Positions 36,501 through 41,966 of a stretch of DNA of 64,000 bases are shown here, piece after piece (position 1 is the stretch's first letter; the number at the start of each line of letters is the position of its first letter). Origin of the DNA: Novosphingobium beihaiense. GTDB lineage: Bacteria; Pseudomonadota; Alphaproteobacteria; Sphingomonadales; Sphingomonadaceae. The position numbers and the translations under genes are program-made. The stretch lies in assembly GCF_022832375.1 (NCBI RefSeq), contig NZ_JALHLG010000009.1:124001-188000 (forward strand), read 5' to 3'. The notes under the pieces were generated by a model, which was not told where the DNA came from, did not search any database, and saw nothing but the letters and a program-made list of their open reading frames with translations.

Positions 36501-37483
36501 TCGGCTCGTCAGGCCGCAGCTTCACAGGCGCTGGCGACGGTTCGCTTGAACAGCCGGTGGCTGGCGTCGGTGGGGGCCAGGTCGGCAGGCGCGGCAGCGA
36601 TGCGAGTGAAGGCGAGATCGTTGTCGTGGCCGACCCCCATCAACTCGACATGATATCCCACATGACGAACTATCAGTGGGGAGCATTCTTCGGACGGACG
36701 GGCAACCATTACGACGAAATCACGGCGACCTGGGCGCTCAGTCTTCACGAGCCGATCGCGCTTCCCTCGTTCGATGGTCCGATCACCCAAATGTTCAAGC
36801 AGCAAGGTCTATCGCTGCAGACTTACTCCTATGGCAACGCCGACTATCCCTCGCTGGCTGCCTACATGGCAGCAGGCGGGCAGACGATCTCCACGGCGCG
36901 AAACCTGTCGCCCTACAGCGCGGCTGAACGCTTCAACATGGCGATGGCGCCCCTCACAGATTCCACCTCCGGTGCGATTCTTTACGGCGGCACTCTCGCT
37001 CTTGGCGGATCAGAACAAACTGCATTGGCTGCACATAACCTTGGCGTAGCCATCGATGACGCTGGTATTGGCGTGCACCTCACGCCACGCGCCGGTGTGC
37101 GGGCACCGACTAATGCCATGGCGACCGAACTCTCATTGGGTGGTGCCGGGGAAATCGTCGTTACGGCAAAGCCTTATTCCAACCCTAGGAACCGACCCAG
37201 CTATGGAGCCGGTCAAGTCGAAATGGTATGGGAAAATGCTCAGCAGAACGGCCGTGTGTTCGACCCGAACACTGGCGAACTTCTGACTTGGGATCGAAGT
37301 GTTTCTAGGGCTGGCCAGTGGGATATGGGGCATCTCCCCGGGCAGGAATATCGTGCCTTACATGGAAGATATATGAGCGAAGAAATCACTCTGAAGGAGT
37401 TTCTACAGGAGTATCGGAATCCGAATAACTATAGGCCGGAATCACCCAGCTCTAATAGAAGCAGGCGGTATGAAGCAAAATAG
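27536..37483 (+). CDS. Giant RHS/YD-repeat polymorphic toxin with GH-E nuclease-like tip
   Basis: The protein has 3315 residues. The frame opens at 27494, but ATG 27536 has a strong AGGAGGA six bases upstream. About residues 20-2600 are RHS/YD repeats (many YDxxGR, YDAAGR and YDGLNR units), which form a closed shell around the toxin in related proteins. A LysM domain follows (GTHTVKAGETLQSIAQQLYG, about 2672-2722), then a hydrophobic glycine-rich stretch (VFGQILLAVVAIAVTAVLKV, about 2760-2790). The last 100 residues match the GH-E family of the HNH/EndoVII nucleases: QWDMGHLPGQEYRALHGRY, LKEFLQEYRNPNNYRPE, NRSRRYE. No signal peptide is visible; the secretion route is unknown. The final 300 bases are visibly AT-richer, as expected for exchangeable toxin tips. 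Confidence 0.88.
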   Translation: MVAIFAGNGLGLQTGSGSLLGANGLLGKSALGRGNEQVFLNATNGNLMLSRQDEFLVGRGPDLGISRTYNSKASWDGDNGDNWQQSTTRRLFSLTGTINTSGSTIQRTAADGSVSTYTWNGSAYQSTDGSGAYDKLTYSGGVWTWTDGSTQAKETYAAYGSEWRITEAKDIDGNKLTFTYSANKLTKVTTADGSYVSYTWSGNNITQIVTGYTDLATSSSKTLTRVRYTYDTSNRLITATTDLSPRDNSIADGKVYTTSYTYQGTSRRVSTISQTDGSYVSITYDGSGRVTNLTQTASSGVTRVTTISYGSGYTDVTDPAGQTTRLFFDAKGQLTRVQLPPAASGAARLNAYYTYDSNGNVLTAKDTAGGTTTYTYDGHGNILSITDPDGHVTHRIYDVNNRVIREQTTGSFAGGSSVIQNTRYAYDSKGHLRYVIDPEGRVTEYRYDSAGQLNWTTDYPEHPYSVGSPIVSESTMDTWRNGLSDRSSTKVTTYDHDTRGNITSILDYGLAKTDGGATTAGGGSRTYFTYDQAGNLISRHNQGENSETYVYDGLNRLVSSVDLAGGTTTILFTDSANQTKVTTSDGGTVTSTYNRAGELISVVTTGTFVSTGTARYQYDKNGLLRISTDETGYSTYYLYDHLGRKVADISHTGELAEYKYDNAGRVVATARYTNTVSSANLTALANPNNTLEVANVRPAAHSYDIWNWTVYDAAGQVIGRIDGEGGVATYEYDASGRLVKTTNFYNRLTDTALSGYKTNPPLGTVPTPATNARDAVSRIFYDRSGQKIGSLDGEGYLTQIVYDSAGQKTQEIAYAKITNSTYRASGTFNQLKSGLATSSDLKTHYVYDGRLLRYTIDAANNAVGYSYNAAGRQTGSIAYTTAIASTSDYTYDNIKSLVAAIANSTNDHQSWSVYNAKGQLTYAIDATGAVTGYGYDSMGQTIKVTQFAVKRTTTGLPSDATMNSWAASNGTNARITRNYYTGKGELRFVVDAEGYKTRNEHDKAGRLTRTVRWDNAISVSDASTISEVNSAASGGWHDVRYSYDTDGRKISETRGGSNSNALSLVTQWSYRANGTLLAECQAYGSAAQSRTVYYYDNAGRKTQELLAAGTPEDAYLYYTYDGFGNLATYKDARGHTTAYTHDAIGRVLTQTNALGQTTAYEYNAFGDIVKTTDPRGNSSYNYYNNKNQLYLSTDGEGYATRTYYNAFGEVSQVLRYHLKATGTGSTATIPSTPTNGADAHTYFEYDKLGRVTKVTDAEGYHETYVLDAFGNRTSVTNKLGGQTTYTYDDLGQMLTETIHQSAYNSAGTAQATTVVTSYAYDSRGNRTSMVEASNIASQKRTTTYIYDAASRLIETRGDARTVYDQSTHKSSSTSFVPSDKIAYDGRGNIIKTTDAAGNVTTFFYDDLNRKTAQIDPLGVYTSYAYDANGNVTDIKVYENALSSPPATGGANTSQPAAPAGAYRETTFTYDNVNRMLTSTVKLSSAIYTGTWNGSAWSNTATTSLTTSYQHDADGNVVKTTDPNGAAVYAYYDKVGHKTAQVDGEGYITNWSYDGEGNVTSETRFANRYTGTPNVASAPTVAANGANDRTTLYTYDKVGNRKTETRKNVKFHNGSGGTSTGDATVSYTYNGLGQVLTKTEATGDVATYIYDYSGRLALEKHAQFASYAGANVTPEFDYWYDGLGNLVRTNAVGSSGGIAARVTQYEYGKGGLLSKVTDAEGAVHQYFYDKLNRQIVDQYVRTNSAGSTTTEAALTNYDARGQVTEKSVATWNSGSSAWIKGDRTLTQYNAFGQVIKSGINGIWQTGNVYDGAGRLWATTAGDGIWKFFGYDKSGNQTVAISSAGLDMTTFDFSFADALGEISLTNVNATYTVYDKRGLATKVTEEQRQLTASSTQTLNTYRTYNAFGEVTTETNAAGAKISYTYNTMGKLVRSESPTVQITLENGTSIWVKPSEDYYYDKSGRLAAQRDANGTYGTGGTSSNGASKNANTGNLTRFDLLAGSGYGGTEALVTKEYHADGGIKQTKYDIHGDARTLIDEENRTTTQVFDKLGQVVRVNHAGGLVDQYAYDEMGQRLKHWNNQNVTSTATDIERTDYDAQGRVTSTRAFGGAVTNHSYTWDASLEAAGTGLQNTGGWIQVTTMANGKTLTETTDAFGRAISKNDLGGHVTTYTYDDAGRLVKSAVGNASYNYEYYNTGLVKKTYTQDTVWYSFNIPYGGSYQYTNTTQQGATYTYDKAGNRLSEYGTTVSNGTTTVWKNQTATYDALGRIKTINANATTSAPAASTAFEYDANGNIRKKESSLHILDANGAAASSQTTETNWFRFDSMNRLVINNGDLVDGQIVRRIRKSFDPNSMASQELTYNKAGQRTSSAHTEMQPVHRVGMTYFEERENYKYDSAGRLSGTYIAFGGRSTNPDSISAATGDGNLRSTYSYDLMGRQTQQQDYYYLNSNPTYSQSSTYDLAGRLTHQSTSTLKTDGDTYTTSTTNNYGSGSTSALGAVVSSSTASYVNGGSYKGSSTTNSYQWWDGAVQSQIAYDSDTSKSSNTIYHTYFYLNGVGQMNRAQISDGKPRSVTFSLDEAGQIIRRDETKPSNAPSSQTGSPHEVWYRFGDREWGYVGNNGTTDLLMEDSMQERRYRAFDNAGTFRNGRTFAQEQYDFSRSVDPINSYSQGSQTGTHTVKAGETLQSIAQQLYGDSSLWYKIAEANGIQSGTSLVQGQELVLPSGVVRSTFNADSYLPYDPAQAIGDLSPTTPKPPKKHKCGVFGQILLAVVAIAVTAVLKVPVTGLLGGSSTAGLAGAAAAGSIASQSVGLATGIQDKFSFKGVALAALGGAVGGALNGVNAFGEVAKGAEQSLTAIGNAAVRGAIGSVFTQGISTATGLQSKFNWAGVAAAGVAGSAGQALGGGLKPLAGRGANIAGYTGASAAALLAGAATRSAIEGSSFGDNVLAGLPDVIANTIGNLVAEGVAGGGKPRVSQDDIIVGRDAVDQYFGSSGRSFTGAGDGSLEQPVAGVGGGQVGRRGSDASEGEIVVVADPHQLDMISHMTNYQWGAFFGRTGNHYDEITATWALSLHEPIALPSFDGPITQMFKQQGLSLQTYSYGNADYPSLAAYMAAGGQTISTARNLSPYSAAERFNMAMAPLTDSTSGAILYGGTLALGGSEQTALAAHNLGVAIDDAGIGVHLTPRAGVRAPTNAMATELSLGGAGEIVVTAKPYSNPRNRPSYGAGQVEMVWENAQQNGRVFDPNTGELLTWDRSVSRAGQWDMGHLPGQEYRALHGRYMSEEITLKEFLQEYRNPNNYRPESPSSNRSRRYEAK

Positions 37484-37958
37484 CGCAGAGGAAATTTTCA
37501 AAGCCCTAAGGGGCGAGGATTGCGATACATTTCTCGCATTGATCGGTGATGATATCGATGCGACTGGTGATTTTGGAAGGACTTTACTTCACGAGGCCAT
37601 CGCTCATTCAAAAGTGGATGCCGCCATTGGGTTAATTGCGCGAGGTGCACGCTTAGACGCTCAGGACAACCAGGGTAGAACCCCGTTACATTATGCTGCG
37701 ATGTTTGGTCAGTCGAGCTTGGCCAACGAACTGCTGCGTGCGGGGGCTAATGTCAATGAAGTCGATATTCATGGCAACAACCCTCTTTGGACGGCGATCC
37801 TGAACCCAAAGGTTGATCGTGACCTAATCAGGTCGTTGGTGCATCATGGAGCAGATGTTGAGTCGCTGAATAAGGCGGGCAGGTCAGCTCGGGGAATGGC
37901 CAACGCTATCGGCGATCAGGAAATTCTGGATATATTAGAAAAAAATGGCGCTCAGTAA
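37470..37958 (+). CDS. Ankyrin-repeat protein, candidate immunity protein
   Basis: The 162-residue protein has about four ankyrin repeats: GRTLLHEAIAHSKVDAAIGL, GRTPLHYAAMFGQSSLANEL, GNNPLWTAILN and GRSARGMANAIGDQEIL. It overlaps the end of the RHS gene by 14 bases and has the low GC of the toxin tip. Ankyrin proteins are a recognised immunity class directly downstream of polymorphic toxins, so it probably neutralises the GH-E nuclease. The specific pairing is inferred from position. Confidence 0.82.
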   Translation: MKQNSAEEIFKALRGEDCDTFLALIGDDIDATGDFGRTLLHEAIAHSKVDAAIGLIARGARLDAQDNQGRTPLHYAAMFGQSSLANELLRAGANVNEVDIHGNNPLWTAILNPKVDRDLIRSLVHHGADVESLNKAGRSARGMANAIGDQEILDILEKNGAQ

Positions 37959-38286
37959 AATATACAAACTCAAACCGAATGAAATAGCCCCTATAGCCTT
38001 AGGTCTAGGCGGCTGTCTTGCCACGGATCGCATCGTAGTGGATGGAGAAAATATCGGCTACATGTACAGAGAAAATCCAATTAACACACAAGACAGCGGG
38101 TGGAGGTTTTTTTCTGGCGATGAAGACTCGGCATATATGGAAAATAATGATCTCCATGGTGTCTATGATGTAAATACAATTGCAAATTATGATCCGGATA
38201 TCGTTCCTTTTCTTAATTCGGACTATGGAAGTCGCTTCGAGCGCAACGGGTCAGGCAATTTTCGTCTACTCCAAGATGACGAGTGA
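37945..38286 (+). CDS. DUF2185 (Imm33-like) protein, second candidate immunity gene
   Basis: The 113-residue protein contains GYMYRENPINTQDSGWRFFS and GDEDSAYMENNDLHGVYDVN followed by TIANYDPDI, which match the DUF2185/Imm33 immunity family. It overlaps the ankyrin gene by 14 bases, so toxin, ankyrin and DUF2185 genes form one coupled unit. It may protect against this toxin or against an older toxin tip. Low GC and no similarity to neighbours indicate acquisition. Confidence 0.85.
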   Translation: MALSKIYKLKPNEIAPIALGLGGCLATDRIVVDGENIGYMYRENPINTQDSGWRFFSGDEDSAYMENNDLHGVYDVNTIANYDPDIVPFLNSDYGSRFERNGSGNFRLLQDDE

Positions 38287-38394
38287 GGCATGTTGAAGTC
38301 ATCAAGGACTCGAACTCTCTGAACGGCAAGATAAAAGGAATGGCTCCCCCCTGCCGGGTAACCTATTGTCTGCACATCGTTTTTTGAGGAGATT

Positions 38395-38426
38395 GATGGC
38401 ACCATCGGGAGACTCATGGTGCCATC
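38395..38426. terminator. Hairpin downstream of the toxin-immunity unit
   Basis: The perfect 11-base arms GATGGCACCAT and ATGGTGCCATC enclose a ten-base loop, about 110 bases past the last immunity gene. A T-run precedes rather than follows on the plus strand, so it may act as a terminator for the minus strand or simply as a palindromic site. Nothing else is recognised in 38287-38506. Confidence 0.5.
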
Positions 38427-38506
38427 TTGGTGATAGATGGGCTGTAAGGTGCTGTATTTACGGTTTCTTTTACGAGTTCCGGATGGAGCCATGCTGAAAA
38501 TCGCCT

Positions 38507-38758
38507 CTACTCCTCGTCCCGAGCGGCCTGGCCGAGCCTCTTGATGGCGCAGGCCATGTGCTCCTGGACCTTGTCGACGGTGATACCGAGACGGCGGGCA
38601 ATGCGGCGGTAGGGCAGATCGTCGAAGCGGTGCATCATGAAGACCTCGCGGGTGAGTTCGGGCATGGCGACGAGCGCGGCCTCCATCCGGGCGAGCTTGG
38701 CGGGATCGACCGGCCGGGGCGGCTCGGCGATGCGGGCGGTGCCAATCCCCCACCACAT
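38507..38758 (-). CDS. Small sigma-70 region 4 protein
   Basis: An 83-residue protein (start uncertain; MWWGIGTARIAEPPRPVDPA at 38758, or a GTG near 38803). It contains only a sigma region 4 helix-turn-helix: ARMEAALVAMPELTREVFMM, DDLPYRRIARRLGITVDKVQ and EHMACAIKRLGQAA. Region 2 is lacking. Short proteins of this kind are common in sphingomonads and presumably regulate transcription by binding DNA or core polymerase; the target is unknown. The composition is GC-rich, unlike the adjacent immunity genes. Confidence 0.7.
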   Translation of the reverse strand: MWWGIGTARIAEPPRPVDPAKLARMEAALVAMPELTREVFMMHRFDDLPYRRIARRLGITVDKVQEHMACAIKRLGQAARDEE

Positions 38759-38789
38759 CCGCCAGCGCGCCCGCAGGCGCAGCGCTGCC

Positions 38790-39425
38790 TCACCCGCGCC
38801 CACGATGCTGCCTCCCGCGTGCCGGAAATCTGTGGCCGGTGACGGCCCGCACATGATCGAGCAGCGCGCGGGTGAGTGAGCGCATCTCGGCGGGCGCGAA
38901 GGGGCAGTCCGGGGGCGCACCCAGATCGGCGTGCCGCCATTGCCCATAGGGCGACAGGAAGCCCGCCAGCGATGCGATCGGCGGCGCATCGAGGCCAAGC
39001 CCACTGGCGTTGGCCAACGCCAGTGAGCGGTCGAGGTGGAGCCCGACGTGACGAGCGCACCATGCGTCCTCGAATCCCACATCGATGAGGTGCGCGGAAA
39101 GGGCGAGCTGGATGACGATGCCGGTGTGATAGAGCAGCCCCGCGCCGCCCGGTGCGATCCCTGCCTCGATCCCGGCGAAGAACTCTTCGGCATTGCGGTA
39201 ACGGGCGCGGCTGAGATCGCGCCCGGCCCAGGTCCGGTGCAAGGTTACCGGCACCTCGGAAACGCTCCCCGGCGATAGCACCCGCGCTCCGCCCGGACTG
39301 GCGATAATGGGAAGCGCGGCGGGCGTGGCGGCCAGGGCACCGAGCAGTGCGCGGCGCGAGGTAGGCGCAGTGGCCGAGGGGGCGACCTGCGAAGGGTCGC
39401 GGTGTGTTGGAAATCGAAATACCAT
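38790..39425 (-). CDS. Hypothetical protein with Tat-like N-terminus
   Basis: The 211-residue frame from ATG 39425 carries SRRALLGALAATPAALPI about 20 residues in, resembling a twin-arginine or exported-protein signal. The rest has motifs I cannot assign (YRNAEEFFAGIEAG, LLYHTGIVIQLALSAHLIDV). It ends 31 bases before the sigma region 4 gene start and could be co-transcribed with it. Ribosome-binding signals are poor and the C-terminus is Arg/Gly-rich, so a frameshifted end is possible. Function unknown. Confidence 0.5.
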   Translation of the reverse strand: MVFRFPTHRDPSQVAPSATAPTSRRALLGALAATPAALPIIASPGGARVLSPGSVSEVPVTLHRTWAGRDLSRARYRNAEEFFAGIEAGIAPGGAGLLYHTGIVIQLALSAHLIDVGFEDAWCARHVGLHLDRSLALANASGLGLDAPPIASLAGFLSPYGQWRHADLGAPPDCPFAPAEMRSLTRALLDHVRAVTGHRFPARGRQHRGRG

Positions 39426-39833
39426 GACGGACCTGCACGCTGGCGATCCCGCGCCTTGGGGCACGGGCGGTGCAAGCGGTGTCCTCTGGTCGGCCGCATG
39501 GGTCAGCGGCTGTCAGCAACCGCCCGACATACGGCCGGGTGTAAAGCACGGACCGAAGCCAGAGAAAACAATGACCTGTTGAGGGTCACACAATCTCCTG
39601 GGACAACGCTTGCTGCCATCGCAGCACTGGGTCTGCATGAGCTATCAACCGGTGATTTCTAAATTTTAACACCATCTCGCACAACCACCCCCCAAATTTT
39701 CAAGGAAAATTTCCTGGATACTCAGGAGGCAGGTTGCCTCATTTCATCAGTCTGACCTATGGAGCGCGCAAGAAAATGAAATACCTGCAAGCTGCTCCGA
39801 CAGGCGGCATCAGGCAAGAGGAGTGCCGAGGGT
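39426..39833. promoter_or_regulatory. Presumed promoter region of the fliQ operon
   Basis: About 400 bases without a gene lie before fliQ. The last half is AT-rich, with an imperfect palindrome, AAATTTTCAAGGAAAATTTC, at about 39695-39714. No confident sigma-28 (TAAA-N15-GCCGATAA) or sigma-54 box was found. A plus-strand promoter is expected because the preceding gene is divergent. Confidence 0.4.
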
Positions 39834-40103
39834 TTGACACCAGATCGCGCGCTGGATTTTATGAATGCCATGCTGTGGAACGCCGCCGTTGTTGCGGCCC
39901 CTGTTCTGCTGGCAACCTTGCTCGTAGGCCTTCTGGTCTCCGTGCTACAGGTTGCAACCCAGATACAGGAAATCACGCTCAGCTATGTCCCCAAGATGCT
40001 CGTCGCGATCTTCATGCTGATCACGCTGGGATCATGGATGATGAGCAGAGTGACCAGCTTTGCCCACACCCTCTACGCGGCCATTCCGAGCCTTGGCGGC
40101 TGA
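39834..40103 (+). CDS. fliQ: Flagellar export gate protein FliQ
   Basis: An 89-residue membrane protein with two transmembrane helices (AAVVAAPVLLATLLVGLLVS and MLVAIFMLITLGSWMMS) and the conserved VLQVATQIQEITLSYVPK loop. With FliP and FliR it forms the export gate through which rod and hook proteins pass. The start is TTG at 39834, with GAGGAG about ten bases upstream; a later ATG exists but would cut the N-terminus. It is the first gene of a plus-strand operon. Confidence 0.9.
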   Translation: MTPDRALDFMNAMLWNAAVVAAPVLLATLLVGLLVSVLQVATQIQEITLSYVPKMLVAIFMLITLGSWMMSRVTSFAHTLYAAIPSLGG

Positions 40104-40104
40104 C

Positions 40105-40872
40105 GTGCCGCCTGATCAGTTGTCTGGTTTCGTTGAAGCCGTACTTTTGCTGTCTATGCGCGTCGCCCCCACGCTGAGCTTTGCCCAACCCTTCACATTG
40201 CTCCGACTGCCGCCGCTTATCCGCGTGGCTATGGGCCTAGGTCTCTCGCTTGCCATGGTCAGCACATTTCCCACACAGACCGTGGACCGGCTCGCAGGCC
40301 GCAACGTGCTGACCATTGCTGCGGGAGAACTCCTCATCGGCCTCACCGTAGCCCTTTCCCTGAGCCTTGCGTTCGCCTCCATCCTATGGGCTGGCCGGGC
40401 TTTGGACATCCAGGCCGGTTTCGGCCTTGCAACGCTTGCCGATCCGACCACCAGCGCTCAGTTGCCACTAGCGGGAACGATCCTGGCCTACGCCGGAGCA
40501 GCCGTGTTTTTCGCAACGGGAGCACAATACGATCTCGTCTCGCTATGGGCCGCCTCTATCGAGCGCTTGCCGATGGGCTATGCCGCAGGGCGCCTTGATC
40601 TCGCGGCGCTTGCTGAACACATGGGCTCGACTTTCACCCTGGCCCTCGGGCTGATCGGCGTCGCAGTCCTTGTGATCTTCCTCATGGACCTTGCCATCGC
40701 CTTCATGTCGCGCACGCTCCCCCAAATGAACGTGCTGCTATTCGGCTTTCAGGTGAAGGCCATGGCAATGCTCATCTTGCTGCCAGTTTGCCTCGCCCTT
40801 GCCGGAGGTCTCTACCTGCGGTTGTTCACGCTCGTCTGGCAGAACGTACCACGCATCCTGGGGGCTGGCTGA
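40105..40872 (+). CDS. fliR: Flagellar export gate protein FliR
   Basis: The 255-residue polytopic membrane protein combines with FliP5 and FliQ4 in the gate. Several hydrophobic helices are seen, with FliR-typical RVAPTLSFAQPFTLLRLPPL and RALDIQAGFGLATLADPTT. The frame is open from 40060, inside fliQ; the GTG at 40105, one base after the fliQ stop, gives the standard N-terminus (PPDQLSGFVEAVLLLSMR). The gap to flhB is five bases. Confidence 0.92.
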   Translation: MPPDQLSGFVEAVLLLSMRVAPTLSFAQPFTLLRLPPLIRVAMGLGLSLAMVSTFPTQTVDRLAGRNVLTIAAGELLIGLTVALSLSLAFASILWAGRALDIQAGFGLATLADPTTSAQLPLAGTILAYAGAAVFFATGAQYDLVSLWAASIERLPMGYAAGRLDLAALAEHMGSTFTLALGLIGVAVLVIFLMDLAIAFMSRTLPQMNVLLFGFQVKAMAMLILLPVCLALAGGLYLRLFTLVWQNVPRILGAG

Positions 40873-40877
40873 GCGCA

Positions 40878-41963
40878 ATGGAAGGGCAGGAACAGGATCG
40901 CTCGGAGGAAGCGACCCCCTTCAAGCTGCGCAAGGCGCGGGAGAAAGGGCAAGTCGCGCGCGGCATGGACCTGGGGTTCCTGGGCAGCCTGACCGCATTT
41001 GCCGCCTTCGGCCTGATGTTCGGCGCGATGTTCTTCCATCGCTTGGCCCTTGTCTGCGCGAAGGTGATGTCCATCGGTATCGCATCGGCAAGCTCCGGCG
41101 ACGGCCGACAGACGCTCGTGCTCATCGGCCAGTCCTATCACAGCGTGATTGAGCCGCTTCTCGTTCTGGGCAGTATCGTCGCCGTTGTCCTGATCCTGCT
41201 CGAATTGCTGCAGCTTCGTGGCTTCATCTTCACGGCAGAGCCGCTCAAGCCTGATTTCACCCGCCTCAATCCGGCCAAAGGCCTCAAGCGCCTCTTTTCG
41301 CTGCGCATGCTCAAAGAAGCCGCAAAGAACACCGTCAAGATGGCGATCTACACCGGCGCCACGGCGGCCCTGCTGATCACCGTCGTCAAAGATCTGGGCC
41401 CGGCAGTCACAAGCGCCCCGACCCTGGCGAATGCGATGGGAAGCGCGGGGCGCGAACTGCTGTTCCTGTTCATGGCGCTAGCCGCATTCTTCGCGGTGAT
41501 CGACCAGATCATCGTGCGGCGCGAGTTCGGCAAGCAGATGCGCATGAGCCGCCGCGAGTTGAAGCGCGAGACCAAAGACCGCGAAGGCGAGCCCCGGCAG
41601 AAACAGAAACGGCGCAAGCTGCATTCCGAATTCATCAAGAACGCGCAAGGCATGGGGCCGCTCGAGGGTACAGACTTCCTCATCACGAACCCGGAACATT
41701 TTGCCGTGGCCCTACAATACCAGCCGGAGGAGAACGATACGCCCATGGTGCGTGCAAAGGGCCGCAACCAGTTCGCGCAAGTGCTCAAGCGGCGCGCGCA
41801 CCTGCTGGCCATTCCAATCTATCCCAACCCGCCACTTGCCCGCGTGCTCTATTCGGCTTGCGATCGGGGCCAGCCTATCCCGGTCGAGCATTTCGAAGAT
41901 GTGGCCAAACTCTATCATCACCACTTCGGCCGAATGGCCGCCAAGCGCCAGGAAAAGACCTGA
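40878..41963 (+). CDS. flhB: Flagellar export switch protein FlhB
   Basis: The 361-residue protein, from ATG 40878 (MEGQEQDRSEEATPFKLRKA), has four N-terminal membrane helices and a C-terminal cytoplasmic domain that switches export from rod/hook to later substrates after self-cleavage. The cleavage motif reads NPEH (ITNPEHFAVALQYQ) instead of the usual NPTH. The Asn-Pro bond is kept, so cleavage is still chemically possible. The earlier frame start at 40788 lies inside fliR and is rejected. Confidence 0.95.
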   Translation: MEGQEQDRSEEATPFKLRKAREKGQVARGMDLGFLGSLTAFAAFGLMFGAMFFHRLALVCAKVMSIGIASASSGDGRQTLVLIGQSYHSVIEPLLVLGSIVAVVLILLELLQLRGFIFTAEPLKPDFTRLNPAKGLKRLFSLRMLKEAAKNTVKMAIYTGATAALLITVVKDLGPAVTSAPTLANAMGSAGRELLFLFMALAAFFAVIDQIIVRREFGKQMRMSRRELKRETKDREGEPRQKQKRRKLHSEFIKNAQGMGPLEGTDFLITNPEHFAVALQYQPEENDTPMVRAKGRNQFAQVLKRRAHLLAIPIYPNPPLARVLYSACDRGQPIPVEHFEDVAKLYHHHFGRMAAKRQEKT

Positions 41964-41966
41964 CCG

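Noticed and set aside
37470..38286. Ankyrin and DUF2185 genes as ordinary chromosomal genes
   Set aside because: Both overlap end to end with the toxin gene and share its low GC tip, which fits immunity genes better.
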